Source of the DNA: Glycomyces tritici
GTDB lineage: Bacteria; Actinomycetota; Actinomycetes; Mycobacteriales; Micromonosporaceae
Direction: 5' to 3'
DNA: 64,000 nucleotides
NCBI RefSeq assembly: GCF_030403505.1
Contig: NZ_JAUEMJ010000002.1
Coordinates: 836,786-900,785, forward strand
Below the pieces are notes generated by a model that had not been told where the DNA came from, searched no databases, and worked only from the letters and a program-made list of their open reading frames with translations. The position numbers and the translations under genes were made by a program. Position 1 is the stretch's first letter. Every line of letters starts with the position of its first letter. This document shows positions 53,264 to 64,000 of the stretch, one piece after another.

Positions 53264-54482
53264 TCGGGTTGGTGGGGACGATCTCGATTTCGAGGCCCTT
53301 GAACAGGTCGCCGAGTTCGCGGTCGGCGGCCTCCCAGTCGGCGGCGCAGGCGTCGATGTTGGTCGCGAGGAGGTTGACGGTCTCTTCGGCGAAGTTCATG
53401 AGCCGGCCGAACTCCTGCGCTTTGGAGTTGTAGTCGCCGGCGAAGAACCAGCCGGTGATGCCCCAGGTGAGGTCTTCGGCGGCGGTCTCGTCGGCGACCG
53501 TGCCGACGCCGCCGGCGTCGGTGGCGATCGACTTGAACGTGGGGACCGCTTTGCGGATCTCCTCGGGGTCGACCTGGACGGGACCGGTCCCGCCGGAGAG
53601 GGCGCCTTGGCTGCCGTTCGCGTCGCCGACGGAGCCGACCAGGCCCGGGAGGCTGTTGCGGAGCGCGTCGATCGCGACCATGCCGGCGCGGCTGCCCGCG
53701 ATCTTCACGAGGATCTGGGAGAGCTTGCCGAACATGGTGGTGATCTTGGCGATCTTGGCGCTGACGGCGGCGGCCGTCTGGGAGGCCCGCAGTGCGGCCC
53801 AGGCGATGCCGGTGGCGGCGCTGGCGCCGAAGGTCGCCGGGGAGGCCAGGATCATCGGGGCGATCTCGACGAGGAAGTACTCGATGAGCTTGGAGATCAG
53901 GTACTTGATGATCGCCTGGATCGTGTCGGCGAGCAGCTGCGCCGCGCCCAGGAGCGCGCTGATCTCGTTGCCCATGGTCGCGGCGCCGTAGAAGCCGGCG
54001 GCGATGACGTCGCCCTTGAGGCGGGCCATGCCGCCGTCGGAGCTGGACCAGTTGCTCAGCGGCTGCAGGTTGTCAGAGACGGCCTGGCTGAGGTCGACGT
54101 TCGCCTGGGCGATGCGGTCCCACAGTTCGGCGGTGTCGCGCATCTGCGACGGGCTGCCGGTGACCCAGTCGAGGGCGTCCTGGAGCGGTTTGACCAGGGC
54201 CAGCAGCACGTCGAGGCCCCAGCCGGCGAGAGTGGCGACGGGTTCGAGCGCGAACGCCGTCGCCTGCGCGCCCAGGTGCAGCGCGTCCATGCCGACGGCG
54301 CTGATGGCCTCGGCCACGCCGGTGTCGCCCTGCACCGCGCTCCAGATCGAGGAGCCGGAGTCGACGACCTGCGTGACGCCGGGCATCGCGCGGGCGCCGT
54401 TGAGCCATGAGTTCTTCTCGGACGCCTGGTCGAGACCGTTCTTGGTGTCCTTGTCGACGGCGATGGTCTGGTAGTCGCTCAC
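53250..54482 (-). CDS. WXG100-like type VII secretion substrate candidate
   Basis: 410 residues, mostly helical and Ala-rich. The N-terminal third contains hydrophobic helices (EAISAVGMDALHLGAQATAF, GWGLDVLLALVKPLQDAL) and an ESX-type hairpin around NLQPLSNWSSSDGGMARLKG; the C-terminal quarter ends in the actinobacterial WXG pattern LATNIDACAADWEAADRELG near 370-389. No Sec signal, no W-x-G in strict form. It resembles the substrate-like proteins of type VII loci but no Ecc or MycP gene lies in the window. GTG 54482 gives MSDYQTI. Confidence 0.7.
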   Translation of the reverse strand: MSDYQTIAVDKDTKNGLDQASEKNSWLNGARAMPGVTQVVDSGSSIWSAVQGDTGVAEAISAVGMDALHLGAQATAFALEPVATLAGWGLDVLLALVKPLQDALDWVTGSPSQMRDTAELWDRIAQANVDLSQAVSDNLQPLSNWSSSDGGMARLKGDVIAAGFYGAATMGNEISALLGAAQLLADTIQAIIKYLISKLIEYFLVEIAPMILASPATFGASAATGIAWAALRASQTAAAVSAKIAKITTMFGKLSQILVKIAGSRAGMVAIDALRNSLPGLVGSVGDANGSQGALSGGTGPVQVDPEEIRKAVPTFKSIATDAGGVGTVADETAAEDLTWGITGWFFAGDYNSKAQEFGRLMNFAEETVNLLATNIDACAADWEAADRELGDLFKGLEIEIVPTNPNAPC

Positions 54483-54560
54483 GACTGCTCCTCGGGATCG
54501 GGGGCCGGGCTGGGGGGCCGATGGATCGTCTCACGATACCGGCCCCCCACCAGCGGGCCT

Positions 54561-54587
54561 ACCGGTCGGCGGGGGCCGCCGACCGGT
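54561..54587 (-). terminator. Hairpin terminator at the end of the thi operon
   Basis: A perfect 12-bp stem ACCGGTCGGCGG/CCGCCGACCGGT with a GGG loop, seven bases past the thiC stop. No U-run follows. Confidence 0.72.
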
Positions 54588-54593
54588 GCGGGC

Positions 54594-59868
<5,275 letters not shown>

Positions 59869-59869
<1 letters not shown>

Positions 59870-60660
59870 CAGGCCCTGCCCACCCCTCGCAAGAGGCCGG
59901 TATCAGGAGTCTCCTCGGTGTGCCCCGCGCCGACGGCTCGAACGCGTTCGCTCCGCGAATCGCCTGCGGTACGGGTGTTCCGGCTGTCGTCCTCACGTCC
60001 CGCTGTCGGGCTTTCGCCCACGGCCTCAAGGAGTTCCACGGTCGCTTGGCGCGGGTCCGCGGCTGCCGCGATCGCGCCCACGACCGCCACGCCGTGGGCT
60101 CCGGCCGCCCGGCACAGCGCCGCGCGTTCGGCGGTGATGCCGCCGATGGCGATCACCGGGAGGTCGACGGCCTCGCAGACGGCGGCCAGGCCTTCGAGTC
60201 CGATCGGCTGGGGCAGACCGGTTTTCGTCGTGGTCCCCCAGACCGGCCCGACACCGAGATAGGTGGCGCCGGCCCGCCGGGCGGCCCGTGCCGATTCCGG
60301 GTCGCGAGCGGTGCCGCCGATGATCGAGGCGGGGGGGAGGATGCGGCGGGCGGCGTCGATCGGGAGGTCGTCGGCTCCGAGGTGCACGCCGTCCGCGCCG
60401 ACCGCCTGGGCGATGTGCACCCGGTCGTTGACCAGGCACGCCGCCCCGTACTGGTCGCAGAGTGCGGCGATCGCGGCGGCGAGGTCGAAGGCCGCCCGGT
60501 CGGTGTAGTGGTCCTCGGGCCGGATCTGGACGAGCCGGGCCCCTGCCGCCAGGGCGGCCTCGGTGGCGATGATCGGATCGTGAAGGGGGCCAACGGGTGC
60601 CGCATCGAGGACGCGGGTGTCGGTGATGACGTGAAGTCGGGGTAGACGAGTAGCGCGCAC
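59869..60660 (-). CDS. thiE: Thiamin-phosphate synthase ThiE
   Basis: Joins HMP-PP and the thiazole phosphate to give thiamin phosphate; 263 residues from GTG 60660, about 6 bases after a GGAG site. TIM-barrel motifs include LHVITDTRVLDAAPVGPL near 9, ARLVQIRPEDHYTDRAAF near 41, CLVNDRVHIAQAVGADGVHL near 74-93 and GATYLGVGPVWGTTTKTG near 129-146, then PVIAIGGITAE. The last 48 residues form a polar low-complexity tail. It is the first gene after the TPP riboswitch. Confidence 0.95.
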
Positions 60661-60673
60661 GCACAGCTCCTTC

Positions 60674-60762
60674 TCCCTGCGCCAGCATGATCTGGATCAG
60701 GTTCGACGGTCGGGACTACCAAGTCCCCTCTCAGCCCGATGCATCGGACTCCCGTGGGTGTT
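60674..60762 (-). promoter_or_regulatory. TPP riboswitch (THI element) of the thi operon
   Basis: The minus-strand RNA has the conserved blocks in order: ACCCACGGGAGTCC, GGGCTGAGAGGGGAC, CCCGACCGTCGAACCTGATC, then CAGATCATGCTGGCGCAGGG. These are the thi-box core and the pyrophosphate and pyrimidine sensor helices. The GAAGGAG ribosome site of thiE follows the last conserved block within two bases, so thiamin pyrophosphate probably represses by hiding the ribosome site rather than by termination. Confidence 0.95.
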
Positions 60763-60855
60763 ATTCGTTTACGGCCGTTACGCTACGTCATCGCGAGACG
60801 CTTTCGCAAGTGCGGTGTCAGGTAGTGGACATCCCTGACCGGCTCCCCGCTCCGG

Positions 60856-62112
60856 CTACGCGCCTGTCGCGTGCCGGCGGAAGCGGTCGACGATGTCGGT
60901 CCGCACCCGCTCGAGGCCGGTGGCTCGCTCCTCGAGTCGCCACAGCCCCATGGTGAGCCGATGCGCCTCGCGCGGCTGCTCGGAGTGGCGGTAGGTCCAC
61001 TCGTACATGTCGAACAGGGGCCACCACGTGTACCCGACCACCTCGACGCCGGAGCCGCGCAGGTCGTGCAGCGCCGCAACGGATTCGTCGAGCCAGTCGA
61101 TCCGCTCCTTGACCGAGCCGGTCACGCACGTCTCGGTCAGCATGACCGGCGCCCCGTACCTGGTGTGGGCCTCGCGAATGAGCTCGTTCAGGCCGGTGAC
61201 GCCGTCGTCGCGGGTCGGGCGCGGGTCGCGGAAGCCGCCGCCGTGGAAGACCCCGGCCTCGAATACCTCGGTCGAGTGGCGCGGGTAGTAGTTGACGCCC
61301 ATCACGTCAGGGTGCACGGGGTCCTCCGCGAACCAGGCGAGGTCGGCGTCGTCCCAGCCGTAGGCGCGCAGGTGCGGCGTGAGCGGGTGGGCGTCGTCGA
61401 CGCGGCCGGTGACGAGGTCTTCGACGAGGAAGACCTGGTGCTTCAGGCGTGCCGCGTGCTCGCGGTGCTCGGGTGCGTCGATGTCGCCGACGTACCGCAT
61501 GCCGGCGTCCACGTGGACGAAGACGCCGCGGTCGCCGAGGACGTCGCTCATGGCGCGCTGGGCGAGCACGAAGCCGCGGGCGAGCTGCCCGACCATGGTC
61601 GAGAGTCCTTGCGGCCCTGAGAGGTACGGGGGCCAGTAGGCGTACTCGCCGGAGAAGAGCGCGTGGATCATCGGCTCGTTCACCGGCGTGTAGTCGTACA
61701 CGCCCAGGTGCGCGTAGCGCTCGGCGACGCGCGCGGAGTACTCGGCGACGAGCTTCGGGTAGTCCGCGTTGGCGAACTGCCGCTCCAGCCACAGTGGAGT
61801 GCCGTAGTGCATCAGGTCCACAATGGGTCGCAGCTGCAGCTCCGAGTAGCGGTCCATGACGCGGTCGAGCCAGTCCCAGTCCCAGCGGCCGGGTTCGGGC
61901 TGGATGCGGTGCCACGGCACGCCCCACCGCACGAGTTCGGCGCCCGCCTCGACGGCGAGGCCGAGGTCCGCGTGCCAGCGCTCGTAGTGCTCGGTGAGCT
62001 CGTACTCGTCGATCGGCCGCTCGCCCGGTCCTGCCTGGGGCACGAAGGTGTCCTCGATACCGACGGCGAAGTGCAGGCCGCCGTCGCGGTACCAATTGGG
62101 AGAGCCGGTCAT
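60856..62112 (-). CDS. Glycoside hydrolase family 1-like (beta-glycosidase)
   Basis: 418 residues, cytoplasmic (no signal peptide). ATG 62112 overlaps the upstream permease stop (ATGA). The acid/base motif appears as YTPVNEPMIHALF near 147-159 (NEP motif) and the nucleophile as MLTETCVTG near 320 (ITENG in GH1), spaced as in clan GH-A TIM-barrel enzymes. VRWGVPWHRIQPEPGRWDWD near 52-71 resembles GH1 barrels. It probably cleaves a disaccharide imported by the co-transcribed ABC transporter. The exact family and substrate are uncertain; a GH5-like or other clan-A assignment is possible. Confidence 0.78.
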   Translation of the reverse strand: MTGSPNWYRDGGLHFAVGIEDTFVPQAGPGERPIDEYELTEHYERWHADLGLAVEAGAELVRWGVPWHRIQPEPGRWDWDWLDRVMDRYSELQLRPIVDLMHYGTPLWLERQFANADYPKLVAEYSARVAERYAHLGVYDYTPVNEPMIHALFSGEYAYWPPYLSGPQGLSTMVGQLARGFVLAQRAMSDVLGDRGVFVHVDAGMRYVGDIDAPEHREHAARLKHQVFLVEDLVTGRVDDAHPLTPHLRAYGWDDADLAWFAEDPVHPDVMGVNYYPRHSTEVFEAGVFHGGGFRDPRPTRDDGVTGLNELIREAHTRYGAPVMLTETCVTGSVKERIDWLDESVAALHDLRGSGVEVVGYTWWPLFDMYEWTYRHSEQPREAHRLTMGLWRLEERATGLERVRTDIVDRFRRHATGA

Positions 62113-62945
62113 TTGAGTCCTGTCGTTGCGATGTTCTCGATGAAGCGCCGCTGGATGAAGAGGAACGCGATGACGAGCGGCAGGATCGCGATGAGCGAGC
62201 CGGCCATCATCACGCCGTGCGGCACGATGCCGCTGGGCCCGGTGAGCTGCGTCAGGCCGGAGGTGATGGTGCCCATCTCGGCGTCGGTGGTGAACACCAG
62301 CGGCCACAGCAGGTCGTTCCAGTTGTTGACGAAGGTGAAGAGCCCCAAGGTGAGCAGGGCGGGGACGGCGTTGGGGAGCACGACGGACCGGAAGATCCGG
62401 AACTCCCCCGCGCCGTCGATGCGCGCGGCCTGGTCGATGTCGCGCGGGAGCGCGAGGAAGAACTGGCGCAGGAAGAAGATCCCGAACGCGTCGGCGGCGC
62501 GCGGCGCGATGAGCCCGGTGTACGTGTTCACCCAGCCGAGGTCGGCCACGAGCTGGTAGAGCGGGATGAGCGTGGCCTGGAACGGGATCATCAGCGTCGC
62601 GATGATGACGATGAGCAGGAGCCGGCGCCCGGTGAAGTCCAGGCGCGCCAGGGCGTACGCCGCGAGCGAGTCGAAGACGAGCGCGAAGAGCGTCACTCCG
62701 CCGGCGAAGACGAAGCTGTTGCCGACCAGCCGCGCGAACGGGAGGTCGGAGGTCACGGTCTTGAGGTTGTCCAGCGTCCAGACGTCGGGCAGCAGGCTCG
62801 GCGGGTAGGCGTTGACCTCGGCCGCGGGCTTGAACGCGGTGAGCACGATGATCGCGATCGGCAGCAGCACCAGGGCGGTGACGACGACGAACGCGATCGT
62901 CGCGAGCACGGTGGAGGGCGTGGGCGCCTTCAGTCTGGTCCTCAT
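62109..62945 (-). CDS. Carbohydrate ABC transporter permease, MalG-type
   Basis: 278 residues from ATG 62945, overlapping the upstream MalF-like gene stop by 4 bases (ATGA). Six predicted membrane helices. The EAA loop DQAARIDGAGEFRIFRSVVLP lies near residues 182-202, contacting the ATPase. The C-terminal helix IAILPLVIAFLFIQRRFIEN is the usual ending. Imports a di- or oligosaccharide with the MalF partner and an ATPase encoded elsewhere (usually MsiK-type). The upstream part of the open frame is a shadow of malF. Confidence 0.94.
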   Translation of the reverse strand: MRTRLKAPTPSTVLATIAFVVVTALVLLPIAIIVLTAFKPAAEVNAYPPSLLPDVWTLDNLKTVTSDLPFARLVGNSFVFAGGVTLFALVFDSLAAYALARLDFTGRRLLLIVIIATLMIPFQATLIPLYQLVADLGWVNTYTGLIAPRAADAFGIFFLRQFFLALPRDIDQAARIDGAGEFRIFRSVVLPNAVPALLTLGLFTFVNNWNDLLWPLVFTTDAEMGTITSGLTQLTGPSGIVPHGVMMAGSLIAILPLVIAFLFIQRRFIENIATTGLK

Positions 62946-63889
62946 GCCAGGTCCTTTTCTTTGCGGCCGAAGAACACGAACTGCGCGAGGCTCAGCAGCA
63001 GGGTCGCCGCGAGCAGCACGTACGACAGCGCCGAGGCGAAGCCGATGTCGAGCTTGCGGAAGCCGGACTCGTAGATCTCCATGACGAGGGTCTGGGTGCT
63101 GCCGTAGGGGCCGCCGCCGGTCATCACGTAGATCTGGTCGAAGGCCTGGAGGGCGGCGATCATCGCGAAGATGAGCACGAACGCCATCGTGTTCGACAGC
63201 ATGGGGAGGGTGACGTTGCGCAGGCGCGACCACGCCCCCGCGCCGTCCATGCGGGCGGCCTCGTAGACCGAGGTCGGGATGTCCTGCAGGCCGGCCAGGA
63301 AGATCACGAAGTAGAAGCCGAAGAGCTTCCAGACGGCGACGAGCACGACCATGGGCATGGCCAGGTGCGGGTCCTCCAGGACGTTGCCGATCTGGATGCC
63401 GAGGCCGCGCAGCCAGTAGTTGAGCAGGCCGACCTGCGGGTCGACGAGGTAGCTCCAGGCGAAGGCGGCCACGGAGAACGAGACCACGAAGGGCACGAAC
63501 AGGGCGGTGCGGAAGAAGCCCCGGAAGGGCAGGCGCGGGTTGTTGAGCAGCAGCGCGAGCCCGAGCGCGGAGACGACCGCGACGGGCGTGAACAGCACGG
63601 TGTAGAGCGCGGTGTTCGTGACGGCGTTGAGGATGTCGGGGTCGGTGAAGACCCCGATGTAGTTCTCCAGGCCGATGAACTCGGGTTCGCCGAAGCCGCT
63701 GGCGTCCGTGAAGGACAGTCGCAGGGCCGAGAGCATCGGCCAGATGGTGAACGCGCCGAGGACGATCAGGGCTGGGGCGAGGAACGCGGCGGCTTTGGCG
63801 GTGCGGCGCATGGGACTGTCGGCGCGGCGGCGTCCGCCCAGCGGTGCGGGCGGGCGGTACCGGCGGCCCGTCGGTGGTGCGGTGGTCAT
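62942..63889 (-). CDS. Carbohydrate ABC transporter permease, MalF-type
   Basis: 315 residues from ATG 63889 (MTTAPPTG); GTG 63901 is an alternative, but the AAGGAG site lies inside that longer form. Six membrane helices after an Arg/Pro-rich N-terminus. The EAA loop VYEAARMDGAGAWSRLRNVT near 210-229 and the periplasmic loop QIYVMTGGGPYGSTQTLVME near 266-285 identify the MalF/LacF type. Coupled to the MalG-type gene. It follows the probable substrate-binding protein gene at the right edge, across a strong hairpin. Confidence 0.93.
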   Translation of the reverse strand: MTTAPPTGRRYRPPAPLGGRRRADSPMRRTAKAAAFLAPALIVLGAFTIWPMLSALRLSFTDASGFGEPEFIGLENYIGVFTDPDILNAVTNTALYTVLFTPVAVVSALGLALLLNNPRLPFRGFFRTALFVPFVVSFSVAAFAWSYLVDPQVGLLNYWLRGLGIQIGNVLEDPHLAMPMVVLVAVWKLFGFYFVIFLAGLQDIPTSVYEAARMDGAGAWSRLRNVTLPMLSNTMAFVLIFAMIAALQAFDQIYVMTGGGPYGSTQTLVMEIYESGFRKLDIGFASALSYVLLAATLLLSLAQFVFFGRKEKDLA

Positions 63890-63912
63890 GGTCTCCTTCA
63901 CTCCCCTTGGTG

Positions 63913-63945
63913 CGGCGGGGACGCCGAGGGGCGGCGTCCCCGCCG
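63913..63945 (-). terminator. Intercistronic hairpin between binding-protein and permease genes
   Basis: A perfect 13-bp stem CGGCGGGGACGCC/GGCGTCCCCGCCG with a seven-base loop, without a U-run. It lies between the stop at 63983 and the permease start at 63889. Hairpins at this spot in malE-malF type operons stabilise the binding-protein mRNA and reduce permease expression. Confidence 0.65.
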
Positions 63946-63982
63946 GTCGCTGTCCTGTTCGGACGTCGTGCCGGCTGAGCGG

Positions 63983-64000
63983 CTAGAGCGCGCCCTGGAC
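63983..64000 (-). CDS. C-terminal end of a gene running off the right edge (probably sugar-binding protein)
   Basis: Five codons, VQGAL, and a TAG stop on the minus strand, in frame with the window edge. By position directly upstream of MalF- and MalG-type permeases this is expected to be the extracellular substrate-binding protein of the same transporter. Too short for identification from its own sequence. Confidence 0.4.
   Translation of the reverse strand, partial: VQGAL

Overview
The window is 64 kb of high-G+C actinobacterial chromosome. The order argS-lysA-hom-thrC-thrB-rho-rpmE-prfA-prmC-sua5-(atpI)-atpBEFHAGD (23137 down to 3015, minus strand) is the arrangement known from mycobacteria and other Actinomycetota. 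Further actinobacterial traits are a long disordered N-terminal insert in Rho, a loop insert in the ATP synthase gamma subunit, WXG100/ESX-type secreted proteins, DUF3105/DUF305 proteins, and the glmU-prs-rplY-pth block. The lineage may be Glycomycetaceae-like, but that is only an impression from gene content.

Layout. 1-2944: surface-polysaccharide genes (WecG/TagA-type glycosyltransferase, cut by the window edge; a PAPS-dependent sulfotransferase; a GT2 glycosyltransferase). 3015-10332: F1Fo ATP synthase, where atpC is absent from its usual place after atpD. 10329-16143: translation and RNA genes, with a low-molecular-weight phosphatase-like gene between sua5 and atpI. 16717-23137: threonine and lysine biosynthesis plus argS. 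23242-26858: two DUF3105 proteins, a DUF305 protein, a disordered tail-anchored protein and a YjbR protein. 26911-31024: an isolated Rpn/PD-(D/E)XK-like gene, then sulfate-activation genes cysN, cysD and cysQ. 31113-36450: an AT-richer block of ESX/type VII-like substrate genes with a YbaB-like protein, a lipoprotein and membrane proteins, but no secretion machinery. 36646-42246: a polyprenyl glycosylphosphotransferase and pth-rplY-prs-glmU.

42414-46639 is a plus-strand xylose-type ABC transporter with a ROK regulator, lying between glmU and a tRNA-Gln gene. 46879-49240 holds LemA and two paralogous DUF3137-like membrane proteins. 49322-51843 carries glmM, rpsI and rplM. 52103-54482 is a second WXG-like cassette. 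54594-60762 is a TPP-riboswitch-controlled thiamin operon (thiE-thiO-thiS-thiG-thiD-thiC) in which thiD is almost twice normal length. 60856-64000 is the distal part of a sugar ABC operon (permeases and a family-1-like glycoside hydrolase).

Tightly overlapping starts and stops (ATGA, GTGA, TGATG, TAATG) show strong translational coupling in the atp, prf/prmC, lys/thr, cys, thi and sugar-transport operons. Strong hairpin terminators bound most operons. The least explained regions are the ESX-like cassettes, the oversized thiD with out-of-phase repeats, the missing atpC and the rho upstream region.
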